DNA of 64,000 bases from the NCBI GenBank assembly GCA_944380315.1, contig CALWHG010000005.1:1-64000 (forward strand). The letters are read 5' to 3'. The notes under the pieces were generated by a model. The model was given only the letters and a program-made list of their open reading frames with translations. It was not told where the DNA came from and did no database searches. Positions 51,648 through 60,021 of the stretch are shown here, piece by piece (position 1 is the stretch's first letter; every line of letters starts with the position of its first letter). Source of the stretch: an uncultured Lachnospiraceae bacterium. Lineage in GTDB: Bacteria > Bacillota > Clostridia > Lachnospirales > Lachnospiraceae. A program made the position numbers and the translations under genes.

Positions 51648-53420
51648 ATGGACAGGATCGCAGATATACTTAACAGCATATGCCGTGAGGCATTTTCCGA
51701 TGCCGGCTATGATCCTGCCTATGGAAAGGCAGGAGTCAGCAACAGGCCTGACCTCTGTGAGTATCAGTGCAATGGGGCCATGGCCCTGGCCAAGACGGCA
51801 CATAAGGCTCCGCTCATCATAGCGGAGGAGATCACGGAAAGATTAAAAGCATATCCTCAGTTTAGTAAAGTCGAGGCAGTACGCCCCGGCTTTATAAACA
51901 TGGATCTGGATAAGGCCTTCCTTTCCTCCTATCTTGCGGATATGGACAGGGATGAGAGACTGGGGCTCCCTCTCCCGGAGGAGCCGGAGACCATCATAGT
52001 GGACTATGGCGGAGCCAATGTGGCCAAGCCTCTTCATATAGGACATCTCCGTTCGGCGATCATAGGTGAGTCGGTCAAGCGTATAGGCAGGGCCATGGGA
52101 CATCATATGATAGGCGATGTACATCTGGGAGACTGGGGACTGCAGATGGGACTCATCATCGAGGAGCTCAGGGATCGGGGCATGGAGGACTTCACGCTCA
52201 GCGACCTGGAGGAGATATATCCTGCAGCCTCTGCAAGATCTAAGGAAAAGGATGAAAGCGGACAGCTGACTCCGGAGGCGGCAGCATTTCGCGACCGTGC
52301 ACTGGAGGCTACGGCAGCCCTTCAGAATGGAGATCCTCAGTGCAGGAAGGTCTGGGAGCATATCATGGAGCTGTCCCTGGCGGATCTCAGACGCAACTAT
52401 GACTCCCTGGGAGTAAGCTTTGAGCTCTGGAAGGGAGAGTCTGATGCCCAGAAGTACATACCGGACATGATAGCGGATATGGAGAGCAGAGGCATAGCCT
52501 ATGAGTCAGAGGGTGCTCTGGTAGTGGATATAGCCGAGGAAGGCGACTCTAGGGAATATCCGCCCTGTCTCATCAGGAAGTCAGACGGTGCATCCCTTTA
52601 TGCCACTACTGATCTTGCGACCATGGTGGAAAGGGAGCAGCTTTATCACCCTGATGCCTATATCTATATAGCGGATCTGCGCCAGAGCCTCCATTATCTC
52701 AGCTTCTTCAGGGTGGCGAGGAAGGCAGGCATAGTATCCCCTTCCGAAAAGCTCACCTTCCTGGGCTTCGGCACCATGAACGGCAAGGACGGCAAGCCCT
52801 TCAAGACCAGAGAGGGCGGAGTCATGAGGCTGTCGGCCCTCATAGAGGAGATAAACGAGAAGGTCTTTGAAAGGATAAGGCAGACCAGGACTACGGACGA
52901 GATATCCGATGAGGAGGCCGAGAGCATAGCAAGGACAGTGGGACTTGCAGCACTCAAGTACGGAGACCTGTCTAACCAGGCCTCAAAGGACTATATATTT
53001 GACATAGACCGGTTTACCAGTTTCGAGGGCAATACGGGCCCCTATATCCTCTATACCATAGTAAGGATAGGCAGTATACTCGAGAAGTATGAGAGCTCCG
53101 GAAGGGAGCCTCAGACGGACCCCAAGGAGCTGCTCGTGGCGGCCATGGAGGCGGCAGACTCAGGCAAGAGCCTGGCCCTTTCCCTTTCCAGATATCAGGA
53201 GGTCATAGCCTCCGCCTGGGAGGAGACGGCTCCCCACAAGATATGTCAGTATATATATGAGATATCAAATGAGTTCAACTCATTCTACCATGATGTAAAG
53301 ATACTTTCTGAGCAGGATGAGCGTAAGCAGGAAAGCTATATAGCGCTGCTCAGACTTACGAGAAGGGTGCTGAAAAGCTGCATAGACATGCTTGGCTTCG
53401 AGGCTCCGGACAGGATGTAA
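51648..53420 (+). CDS. argS: Arginyl-tRNA synthetase
   Basis: The 590-residue class I synthetase has an N-terminal Arg-tRNA-specific domain, the HIGH motif in GGANVAKPLHIGHLRSAIIGE, DVHLGDWGLQMGLI, and the C-terminal DALR anticodon domain (NEFNSFYHDVKIL). The KMSKS equivalent region reads MNGKDGKPFKTREGG, lacking a standard KMSKS, as is common in ArgS. It charges tRNA-Arg; a tRNA-Arg(CCG) gene lies at 38585. There is no space between efp and argS. No T-box leader is visible. Confidence 0.95.
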   Translation: MDRIADILNSICREAFSDAGYDPAYGKAGVSNRPDLCEYQCNGAMALAKTAHKAPLIIAEEITERLKAYPQFSKVEAVRPGFINMDLDKAFLSSYLADMDRDERLGLPLPEEPETIIVDYGGANVAKPLHIGHLRSAIIGESVKRIGRAMGHHMIGDVHLGDWGLQMGLIIEELRDRGMEDFTLSDLEEIYPAASARSKEKDESGQLTPEAAAFRDRALEATAALQNGDPQCRKVWEHIMELSLADLRRNYDSLGVSFELWKGESDAQKYIPDMIADMESRGIAYESEGALVVDIAEEGDSREYPPCLIRKSDGASLYATTDLATMVEREQLYHPDAYIYIADLRQSLHYLSFFRVARKAGIVSPSEKLTFLGFGTMNGKDGKPFKTREGGVMRLSALIEEINEKVFERIRQTRTTDEISDEEAESIARTVGLAALKYGDLSNQASKDYIFDIDRFTSFEGNTGPYILYTIVRIGSILEKYESSGREPQTDPKELLVAAMEAADSGKSLALSLSRYQEVIASAWEETAPHKICQYIYEISNEFNSFYHDVKILSEQDERKQESYIALLRLTRRVLKSCIDMLGFEAPDRM

Positions 53421-53437
53421 GGAGACATTTTAAGGAT

Positions 53438-53463
53438 ACTCTGTACACTTCGGTGTACGGAGT
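53438..53463 (+). terminator. UUCG-capped hairpin between argS and hflX
   Basis: ACTCTGTACAC (53438-53448) and GTGTACGGAGT (53453-53463) pair over 11 bases, with one T-G, around a TTCG loop. The flank TATCTTGCTTT is only partly T-rich, so it may be a weak terminator or a stabiliser. Confidence 0.65.
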
Positions 53464-53479
53464 TATCTTGCTTTAAGAG

Positions 53480-54763
53480 ATGATAGACAATACCACTCAG
53501 GAGATAAAAAAGGCGGTGCTCTGCGGAGTCATGCTGGACCGGGAGCAGGGCTTTCCCGAGCGCATGAAGGAGCTGGAGGGCCTTGCGGAGGCCTGCGGCT
53601 TCAGCTGCGTGGGCATGACTACCCAGAGGCTTTCAGCCTTGGAAAATGCCACATACATAGGGAGCGGCAAGATAGAGGAGCTCAAGGAGCTTTTGGAGGC
53701 CGAGGAGGCGGATACGGTCATATTCCTGGGCAGCCTGACCCCCTCACAGCTCAACAATCTCTGCAGCGACCTGGAGGTGGAGGTACTGGATAAGACCGAT
53801 CTGATACTCCGCATATTTGGCGAAAGGGCCAGGACCGCAGAAGCGAGGATGCAGGTGGAATACGCCAGGCTCCAGTACATGCTTCCCAGGCTCAGGGGGC
53901 TGAGGAAGAACCTGTCAAGGCAGGGAGGTACGGGAGGCTCCATGTCAAACAAGGGCTCAGGAGAAAAGCAGATAGAGCTGGATCGGCGAGTCATAGAAAA
54001 GCGGATGTCGGATCTTCGGAAGAGACTGGAGCAGCTGGAGAGCGGAAGGCAGACCCAGCGAAAGCGCAGGGCAGGCTCAGGTCTTCCGCTGGTATCCCTG
54101 GCAGGCTATACAAATGCGGGCAAGTCCACGCTCCTCAATCAGATGATCGAACGCTTCGGGGCTGATGGACAGAAGAAGGTGGAGCAGAAGGACATGCTGT
54201 TCGTCACCCTCGATACCTCCACCAGGCGCATAAGCCCCAGGGACCACAGAGATTTCCTGCTTTCAGATACGGTCGGCTTCATAGACGATCTGCCCCATGA
54301 TCTTATAAAGGCCTTCAGGTCTACCCTGTCAGAGATATCGTCTTCTGATCTGATACTGCATGTGACCGACTGCTCTGATGAGGAGCATCTGAGGCATATG
54401 GAGGTCACAAGGGAGACCCTCAGGGAGATAGAGGCCTCGGACATACCTGTTATATATGTCATGAACAAGGCAGACAGGGTATATCCGCTGGAAAGCCTCC
54501 CCATGATCATGGGAGATCGGATATTCATGTCCGCATCTGAGGGCATAGGTCTTGAGGAGCTATGCGGCATGATAGCCTCAAAGCTCTACGGAGACCTGAT
54601 CAGCTGTGAGCTGCTCATACCCTATACGGATACGGCGGCGGATCATTTCGTCACCGTACATGCGGAGGTGGAGCACAAGGAATATACATCTGAGGGCGTG
54701 AGGGTGAGCTGCCGCATAGGCAGGAGATATCTGAAGCGCATAAAGGATCATATAATACTTTAA
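53480..54763 (+). CDS. hflX: Ribosome-associated GTPase HflX
   Basis: The 427-residue protein has the HflX N-terminal domain (ATYIGSGKIEELKELLEAEEADTVIF), the linker GGTGGSMSNKGSGEKQIELDRR, and a GTPase domain with G1 GYTNAGKSTLLNQM, G3 DTVGFIDDLPHDLI and G4 NKAD. HflX splits stalled ribosomes under stress. Nearly all isoleucine codons are ATA, the ordinary usage of this genome and a useful contrast to gapA and ASST. The start ATG 53480 has only a weak AAGAG site. Confidence 0.95.
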   Translation: MIDNTTQEIKKAVLCGVMLDREQGFPERMKELEGLAEACGFSCVGMTTQRLSALENATYIGSGKIEELKELLEAEEADTVIFLGSLTPSQLNNLCSDLEVEVLDKTDLILRIFGERARTAEARMQVEYARLQYMLPRLRGLRKNLSRQGGTGGSMSNKGSGEKQIELDRRVIEKRMSDLRKRLEQLESGRQTQRKRRAGSGLPLVSLAGYTNAGKSTLLNQMIERFGADGQKKVEQKDMLFVTLDTSTRRISPRDHRDFLLSDTVGFIDDLPHDLIKAFRSTLSEISSSDLILHVTDCSDEEHLRHMEVTRETLREIEASDIPVIYVMNKADRVYPLESLPMIMGDRIFMSASEGIGLEELCGMIASKLYGDLISCELLIPYTDTAADHFVTVHAEVEHKEYTSEGVRVSCRIGRRYLKRIKDHIIL

Positions 54764-54834
54764 ATGTGAGCGGGGCAGGGACCGGGATCCGGTGACTGCC
54801 AGGCGGCATGGAGAGACATTTTACGGAGATGCTT

Positions 54835-55959
54835 ATGAACGGAGATACTGAAAGAAAAGAAAGAAGGCTCTATCCCTTTGAGATCAAAAAGGAGGAACGG
54901 AGGTCCGGGACCGACGAAGAGAGGACCGGAGGGAAAAACAGCCGCAGGGGCGGCAATTCCCCCGTGTCCATAGTCAGACATTCCGGAAAGGCTCCCAGAG
55001 AGCGGGAGAGCTACAGGGACCGAGAGGGCCATAAGGATGGAAGAAGGCCCGGCAGGTACGGTCAGAGACCTGACGGGGAGCACGGCACGAGAGCGGGCGG
55101 AGGTCACAGGAGCTATGAGGACATGGCGGATGACTTCAGTGAGGCTCTCAGGCTCAGGGTGTCTAAAAATACAGACATAGGCACCTTCCTTGAGCTTCCT
55201 GATGGAGAGAAGGTGCTGCTGCCTTTTTCTGAGCAGACTGAGAGGCCTGCTGAGGGAGATGAGGTCACAGTATATCTTTTCAGGGACAAGGGCAACAGGC
55301 TGACTGCCACCATGAGAAGGCCCATACTTTCCGTAGGGGACCTGGGCATACTGAGGGTATCTGACTCTACACGCATAGGAGCCTTCCTTGACAATGGAGT
55401 TCCCAAGGAGGTGCTGCTGCCCTTCAGGGAGCAGATAAGCTCTCCCAGGGCGGGAGATGAGGTGCTGGTATATGTCTACAGGGACAAGAGCGGCAGGATG
55501 GCTGCCACCATGAGGGTCTATAAGCACCTGAGCACCACTGACCTTTATAAGGAGGGAGACCGGGTATCCGGATTCGTCTATGAGGTCAATGAAAAGCTGG
55601 GCATCTTCGTGGCTGTGGACGACAGGTATTTCGGCATGATACCCGCCTCAGAGGTATACAAAAGGTATCGCTATGGTGACAGGGTAGAGGCCCGGGTCAT
55701 AAGAGTGAGAGAGGATGGAAAGCTCGATCTCAGCCCCAGAGAGAGGGCCTATGCAGCTATAAGCTCAGATGCTGAGCTCATACTGGAAAAGCTCAGGGAG
55801 GGGGATGGCTTCCTTCCCTATGCGGACAAGGCTGATGCCGCTCTCATAGAGCAGGTATACGGCATGAGCAAGAACCAGTTCAAGAGGGCCCTTGGCAATC
55901 TCTATAAGCGCAGGCTGGTGGATATAGACAGGGAAAAGGACACGGTCAGGCTCCTGTGA
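54835..55959 (+). CDS. CvfB-like S1 RNA-binding protein with Arg-rich N-terminal extension
   Basis: I choose ATG 54835 with ACGGAGA upstream; ATG 54808 and 54829 are in frame but worse placed. The C-terminal ~275 residues match CvfB/YitL: S1-like domains (IGTFLELPDGEKVLLPF, IGAFLDNGVPKEVLLPFREQ, LGIFVAVDDRYFGMIPASEVY) and a winged helix (YGMSKNQFKRALGNLYKRRL). Before this are about 100 residues rich in Arg, Gly, Glu and Ser with no predicted order. Family members of ~280 residues lack this extension. CvfB proteins bind RNA and affect virulence or translation; the exact role is unknown. Confidence 0.85.
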   Translation: MNGDTERKERRLYPFEIKKEERRSGTDEERTGGKNSRRGGNSPVSIVRHSGKAPRERESYRDREGHKDGRRPGRYGQRPDGEHGTRAGGGHRSYEDMADDFSEALRLRVSKNTDIGTFLELPDGEKVLLPFSEQTERPAEGDEVTVYLFRDKGNRLTATMRRPILSVGDLGILRVSDSTRIGAFLDNGVPKEVLLPFREQISSPRAGDEVLVYVYRDKSGRMAATMRVYKHLSTTDLYKEGDRVSGFVYEVNEKLGIFVAVDDRYFGMIPASEVYKRYRYGDRVEARVIRVREDGKLDLSPRERAYAAISSDAELILEKLREGDGFLPYADKADAALIEQVYGMSKNQFKRALGNLYKRRLVDIDREKDTVRLL

Positions 55960-55973
55960 TCACAGGCTCAGGA

Positions 55974-56007
55974 GTTTATAAAGTTTTTATAAACCCCAGG
56001 CTTTTTT
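55974..56007 (+). terminator. AT-rich terminator-like hairpin
   Basis: GTTTATAAA (55974-55982) pairs with TTTATAAAC (55986-55994); after CCCAGGC comes a run of six T. The stem is A-T rich, so strength is uncertain. Confidence 0.6.
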
Positions 56008-56080
56008 ATGATGATGTTCACATTCCATTCAAAAAGAAAGGCTATCATGATAATAGAAAGTATTTTGAACGGGGTGTTTC

Positions 56081-56527
56081 ATGAACATATTATTTTATCT
56101 GACGCCTAAGTGTGACTGCGCCTATATAGATACTGCCGATACTCTCCGGCAGGCTATGGAAAAGATGGAGTATCACAGATATTCCGCCATACCCATACTG
56201 GATGAAAACGGATCCTATGCAGGAGTCCTGACAGAGGGGGACCTCCTCTGGAGCATCAAGAACAAATATGATCTGGACCTCAGGAAGGCCGAGGATGTAC
56301 CCATAACCGAGGTGGACAGGCGGAGAGACTATACTCCCGTATCCATCAGGTCATCCATGGAGGATCTGATAAATGTGGCCCTGGGACAAAACTTCGTCCC
56401 TGTGGTGGATGATGCGGATAAGTTCATAGGCATAGTGACCAGGAAGGACATAATCAAGTATTTCTCTGAGAAGCTGAGCAAGTCCGAGGCCATGGAAAGG
56501 ACGGATGCTCAGTATCAGTATGCCTGA
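56081..56527 (+). CDS. CBS-domain protein
   Basis: The 148-residue cytoplasmic protein consists of two CBS motifs: RQAMEKMEYHRYSAIPILDENGSYAGVLTEGDLLW and SSMEDLINVALGQNFVPVVDDADKFIGIVTRKDII, quoted here as domain spans near residues 20-55 and 90-130. Paired CBS motifs bind adenosine nucleotides and act as energy sensors. No catalytic domain is attached. A GGGG-type site precedes ATG 56081. It stands alone with AT-rich DNA on both sides; a partner protein cannot be named. Confidence 0.88.
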   Translation: MNILFYLTPKCDCAYIDTADTLRQAMEKMEYHRYSAIPILDENGSYAGVLTEGDLLWSIKNKYDLDLRKAEDVPITEVDRRRDYTPVSIRSSMEDLINVALGQNFVPVVDDADKFIGIVTRKDIIKYFSEKLSKSEAMERTDAQYQYA

Positions 56528-56639
56528 TCAGAACTGTTTTTCATGTTTTTATTTTCATAATCTAACATGGATTATTTTCTGATCCGGCGAAATGGAGTAT
56601 CTTAGACATATAAAGCTACCAAGGAGGAGTTTCGTAGAT

Positions 56640-57344
56640 ATGGAAAAAATATTCATTCCCTGCTCATACAACCCTGAGCTCAAGCTCGAGGTATACAAGG
56701 GACATTTTGCTTCTGACAGATTTCACTCAAATTATTATATAGACCTCATACCCATGAAGGTCCAGCTGGCCAAGGCAAAGCTGACTGCAGAGGCCATGGC
56801 TGACAAGTATGTGCACAGGGTAAAGACAGGTGCGCGCAAGGGCATAGGCAGCGAGTATGCAGCCCTTTCCTCAGACCTTGCCATGAGCACTCCCATCGAT
56901 ACCATCATCTGCATGGACGGATGTGAGGCCCTTGGTGCATACGTGGCTGACAAGCTTTCAGGATATGGTGTATCCACCAACAACGAGTTCGGTACCTACA
57001 ACATCGTGACACCTGACTTCGATGATTCAGGAGCTCTGCTCGTCACCGATGACTTCCAGAAGATGCTGAAGGGCAAGAACATACTCATACTTCTTGCTAC
57101 GGCCATGCAGGGCAAGACCCTCGGAAGGATACTTTCCACCGTTTCCGAGTACGGCGGACATATCATAGGTATTTCAGTTATATTCTCCATGGTGGACAGC
57201 CTGGACGGATACCCTGTAAATGCTGTATTTTCAAGGGAGGACATCCCTGACTTCGAGCTTTCCGATGACAAGGGCTGTGAGCTCTGCGGAAAGAAGGTGC
57301 CTGTGGACGGTATCATAACCCGTTACGGACTGAGAAAGATCTGA
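56640..57344 (+). CDS. Phosphoribosyltransferase-like protein with C-terminal CxxC
   Basis: I start at ATG 56640 because AAGGAGGAG lies ten bases upstream; ATG 56592 in frame lacks a site. The 234-residue product contains DTIICMDGCEALGAYVADKLSG, resembling the PRPP-binding core of orotate-type phosphoribosyltransferases, and a long middle strand-helix pattern (GALLVTDDFQKMLKGKNILILLATAMQGKTLGRIL seen in two parts). The usual acidic pair and PRPP loop are altered. Near the end sits DKGCELCGKKVPVDG. An orotate or purine-type PRT role is likely but the substrate is unclear. Confidence 0.72.
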   Translation: MEKIFIPCSYNPELKLEVYKGHFASDRFHSNYYIDLIPMKVQLAKAKLTAEAMADKYVHRVKTGARKGIGSEYAALSSDLAMSTPIDTIICMDGCEALGAYVADKLSGYGVSTNNEFGTYNIVTPDFDDSGALLVTDDFQKMLKGKNILILLATAMQGKTLGRILSTVSEYGGHIIGISVIFSMVDSLDGYPVNAVFSREDIPDFELSDDKGCELCGKKVPVDGIITRYGLRKI

Positions 57345-57388
57345 TCGCCTGAGGAGGCTCGGGAGACCAGCATAGGACAGAAAAACAG

Positions 57389-57426
57389 CATCCCCGGAGG
57401 AATGACTTCCTTCCGGGGATGTTTTT
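57389..57426 (+). terminator. Bidirectional terminator between converging genes
   Basis: CATCCCCGGA (57389-57398) pairs with TCCGGGGATG (57412-57421), extended by GGAA/TTCC inside, followed by TTTTT. On the minus strand it is followed by TGTTTTTC. It can end both the PRT-like gene and the minus-strand Crp-type gene. Confidence 0.9.
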
Positions 57427-57461
57427 AGTCTATATTTTATCGGACAATATTTTATCTGACA

Positions 57462-58136
57462 TCAATAATCCAGCACCAGGTCCTCATCTATGACTGCCCT
57501 GAGCTTTCCAAGATCGTTTATGATGGTCTTCCTGCCGCTCTTCGTTATGGCTCCCGTCTTTTTGAGTGCGCTCATGATCCTTGCCACGGTTATGCTGTGG
57601 ACTCCGAGATAGTGGCTCAGCTCATCGTAGGTGAACAGAGGATCCAGCACAAGGCTTCCGGAATCATCCGGCTCGCTTTGCTCCATGATGAGCCAGCAGA
57701 GCCTTCCTGCAGCGGAGGTTTCTCTGCTGGTATAATAGTGATAAAGCACCTCCATGTAGGTGGTGAAGACTATGTTCATCATGAGATCCCGGAAGGGCTG
57801 CTCCTTGTGGAGCATGGCGAAGGTCTTGCGGTCTATGCGGTACAGCTCGCAGTCACTTTTGGCCAGTATGGTGAACATAGCAGGCTCATGTATGGAGGGC
57901 ATGGGATCCACTCCCAGGAACTGCCTGACCAGAGGAGCGAAGCCTACGCAGCTGGGACCTCTGAAGAACAGATAGATGAATTCGTCTCCCTTTTTGTTTG
58001 TGGAGGTCAGGGCAGCAAGGCCCTTATCCAGCACATACATATAGTCATCGTCAGAACCCTCTATGCCGTCGCTTATGATCTCACCGCGTCCCACCTGGAT
58101 CCGTTTTCCGTATCTGCAAAGGTCGTGTATATCCAT
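57462..58136 (-). CDS. Crp/Fnr-type transcriptional regulator of the sulfur locus
   Basis: Reading on the minus strand from ATG 58136 (GGGGAA upstream), the protein has 224 residues. The N-terminal ~140 form a cyclic-nucleotide-binding-like barrel (EFIYLFFRGPSCVGFAPLV), the C-terminal part a Crp-type helix-turn-helix: YDELSHYLGVHSITVARIMSALKKTGAI. Only one Cys sits near the N-terminus, so an Fnr-like iron-sulfur sensor is unlikely. It is divergent to the DASS transporter and is the only minus-strand gene, so it probably controls the DASS-trxB-trxA-ASST-asr genes. An upstream in-frame ATG at 58187 has no ribosome site. Confidence 0.87.
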   Translation of the reverse strand: MDIHDLCRYGKRIQVGRGEIISDGIEGSDDDYMYVLDKGLAALTSTNKKGDEFIYLFFRGPSCVGFAPLVRQFLGVDPMPSIHEPAMFTILAKSDCELYRIDRKTFAMLHKEQPFRDLMMNIVFTTYMEVLYHYYTSRETSAAGRLCWLIMEQSEPDDSGSLVLDPLFTYDELSHYLGVHSITVARIMSALKKTGAITKSGRKTIINDLGKLRAVIDEDLVLDY

Positions 58137-58213
58137 AAATATTCCCCATAATGTTATGCTCCAAGCATGAGACCATGTGACAGTCATGCCCTGTACCTTA
58201 ACTCCTGAGGCTT

Positions 58214-58249
58214 ATTATAACATAAAATTATCCTTTAAGTTAACCTAAG
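58214..58249. promoter_or_regulatory. Divergent control region: minus-strand -10 and candidate operator
   Basis: ATTATA at 58214-58219 reads TATAAT on the minus strand and suits the Crp-type gene. CTTTAAGTTAACCTAAG (58233-58249) is an imperfect palindrome around GTTAAC (58239-58244), 6 of 8 positions matching in each arm. It is a candidate site for the regulator. Confidence 0.4.
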
Positions 58250-58252
58250 TTA

Positions 58253-58332
58253 TTTTTAAACAGAGGGGACTCCGTTAAAATAATGACAAAAGATGTAGGT
58301 TTTTAAACAAAAGGATCGTTAAAATGCTGACG
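58253..58332 (+). repeat. Imperfect tandem duplication upstream of the DASS gene
   Basis: TTTTTAAACA is followed ten bases later by CGTTAAAATAATGACA (58253-58288), and the block recurs as TTTTTAAACA, seven bases, CGTTAAAATGCTGACG (58300-58332). Two promoter or operator halves have been duplicated. Copy 1 could act as -35/-10 (TTTTTA and TAAAAT, 17 bases apart); copy 2 has a 14-base gap. Confidence 0.6.
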
Positions 58333-58383
58333 ATCAAAGGGGAGGTGCGGCCTTTCGCACCATTTCGTGCGCTTTGACGGTCC
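58314..58383 (+). promoter_or_regulatory. Structured leader with mutually exclusive hairpins
   Basis: GATCGT (58314-58319) pairs with ACGATC (58330-58335). Next, CGCAC at 58356-58360 can pair either back with GTGCG (58345-58349, as GGTGCG/CGCACC) or forward with GTGCG (58367-58371). TCAAAG (58333-58338) and CTTTGA (58372-58377) can enclose the whole. No known riboswitch core is recognised. Confidence 0.5.
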
Positions 58384-58403
58384 TTCAAAAAAAGAAATGA
58401 GGT

Positions 58404-59873
58404 ATGTTAGAAGCTATGTCTAAAGAAAAAGGCGGTCTTTCACTGACCATGATCAACACAATCATCGGTATAGCCATCATGTTCATCATCAGGCTATTCC
58501 CGCCCGTGGCTCCCATAACCGAGACAGGCATGGAGGTGCTTGGTATATTTATCGGTACCCTCTGGCTCTGGACCACGGTAGACCCTACCTGGGCAAGTAT
58601 CTTTTCCATATTCATGATAGGTGTCAGCAGCTACGATACCATGGGCAATGTCATCACTGCCGCATTTGGTAACCCTACCGTAGTACAGATGCTCTTCATG
58701 ATGATCTTTTCCGGAGCACTCGTTAACCAGAGGATCACTCCTTACATAGGACGCTGGTTCCTTACAAAGAAGGTGGCAGAGGGCAAGCCCTGGCTGCTGA
58801 CATTCTTCATATGCCTTGGAGCATATATACTTTCAGTATTCCTCGGACCCTTCGCTCCCATATTCCTGTTCTGGCCCGTGCTTTATGAGATATTCCAGCA
58901 GCTGGGCTATACAAACAAGGACAAGTATCCCAAGATAGCAGTCATCATGGTAGTATTTTCCTCCATGCTGGGCTTCCCTGTACCCCCTTATCAGGGCAAC
59001 ACCCTTGCGCTGCTCACTAACTATCGTACCATATCCCAGGGTACAGTCACCATCAACGATGGTATGTACTTTGCATGGGGCATAACCCTTGGCTTCATGC
59101 TCATGGTGCTGTCCATACTTTTCTGCAAGTATGTGTTCCGTCCCGATGTGAGCAGGCTCAAGAACCTGACCATAGAGGACCTTAACAGGAACCCTCTGCC
59201 TCCCATGACCATACATCAGAAGGTACTTTCCATCACCTTCGTGATCTATGTGCTCTGCATGCTGCTTCCCAGCTGGATACCCACGGCTCCCGGCATGGCA
59301 GTGCTCAAGGCCAACTCGACCGGACTCGCAGCCATATTCGTATCGCTGCTTTCAGCCCTTCAGATCAAGGGTAAGTCTGTTATCGATTTCCAGGCTACCA
59401 TGAAGAACAACGTGGCATGGAGCACCTTCTTCCTCTGCACCTCAGCTATCCTTATAGGCAGCGTGCTTACCGCAGAGAATACAGGTATCTCAGGATTCCT
59501 CAACCAGCTCCTTGTGCCCATGTTCTCAAACATGAATTCATTTACCTTCATCATATTCCTGATGGTAGTGCTCTGTGTGCTGACAAATGTCTGCAACTCA
59601 CTGGTCATCGGTATGATACTTCAGCCCGTCATCCTGACCTACAGCCAGGCTACAGGCGTAAATGCAGCTCCCATAGTTGCCATGTCCATATTCTTCGTGC
59701 TTTCATGCGCCATGGAGACACCTGCTGCATCACCCTTCGCAGCCATGCTCTTTGGTAACAAGGAGTGGCTCAAGTCCACCGACATCTATAAGTACTGCGG
59801 TATACTCATACTCTTTGAGTTTGCTCTCGTGCTCGTGATCGGTGTACCTTATGCAAACCTCCTTCTCGGTTGA
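58404..59873 (+). CDS. DASS/SLC13-family anion transporter
   Basis: The 489-residue membrane protein has about eleven to thirteen helices and DASS features: VITAAFGNPTVVQMLFMMIF in the first half and VLTNVCNSLVIGMILQPVI in the second, the two substrate/sodium loops. The family carries dicarboxylates, citrate or sulfate with sodium. Next to ASST and sulfite reductase genes, an organosulfate or sulfonate anion is an attractive cargo, by inference only. ATG 58404 has TGAGG only one base away; ATG 58416 is an alternative with weak AGAAG. It is divergent from the Crp-type regulator behind a structured leader. Confidence 0.85.
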   Translation: MLEAMSKEKGGLSLTMINTIIGIAIMFIIRLFPPVAPITETGMEVLGIFIGTLWLWTTVDPTWASIFSIFMIGVSSYDTMGNVITAAFGNPTVVQMLFMMIFSGALVNQRITPYIGRWFLTKKVAEGKPWLLTFFICLGAYILSVFLGPFAPIFLFWPVLYEIFQQLGYTNKDKYPKIAVIMVVFSSMLGFPVPPYQGNTLALLTNYRTISQGTVTINDGMYFAWGITLGFMLMVLSILFCKYVFRPDVSRLKNLTIEDLNRNPLPPMTIHQKVLSITFVIYVLCMLLPSWIPTAPGMAVLKANSTGLAAIFVSLLSALQIKGKSVIDFQATMKNNVAWSTFFLCTSAILIGSVLTAENTGISGFLNQLLVPMFSNMNSFTFIIFLMVVLCVLTNVCNSLVIGMILQPVILTYSQATGVNAAPIVAMSIFFVLSCAMETPAASPFAAMLFGNKEWLKSTDIYKYCGILILFEFALVLVIGVPYANLLLG

Positions 59874-59921
59874 GTTTGACGTATATTTTCAACAAAATAT
59901 AACGAATGTTATTTAAAATTT

Positions 59922-59965
59922 ACGGGAAATTTGCCATAATATATTTATATAGGCAGATTTCCCGT
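59922..59965 (+). promoter_or_regulatory. 14-base inverted repeat spanning the probable trxB promoter
   Basis: ACGGGAAATTTGCC (59922-59935) and GGCAGATTTCCCGT (59952-59965) match at 13 of 14 positions around a 16-base A/T loop. TTTACG (59919-59924) and TATTTA (59942-59947), 17 bases apart, may be -35 and -10, so the repeat covers the promoter like an operator. No T-run follows, so it is not a plain terminator. Confidence 0.55.
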
Positions 59966-59987
59966 GACCTTAAGTAGGGGAACTTGA

Positions 59988-60005
59988 GCCGCAGAGCCCT
60001 GCGGC
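59988..60005 (+). other. Leader hairpin of trxB
   Basis: GCCGCAG (59988-59994) and CTGCGGC (59999-60005) pair perfectly around AGCC, 16 bases before ATG 60022, just upstream of the GGAGA ribosome site. It may stabilise the 5' end or modulate translation. Confidence 0.5.
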
Positions 60006-60021
60006 AGAATGGAGATGTGAC

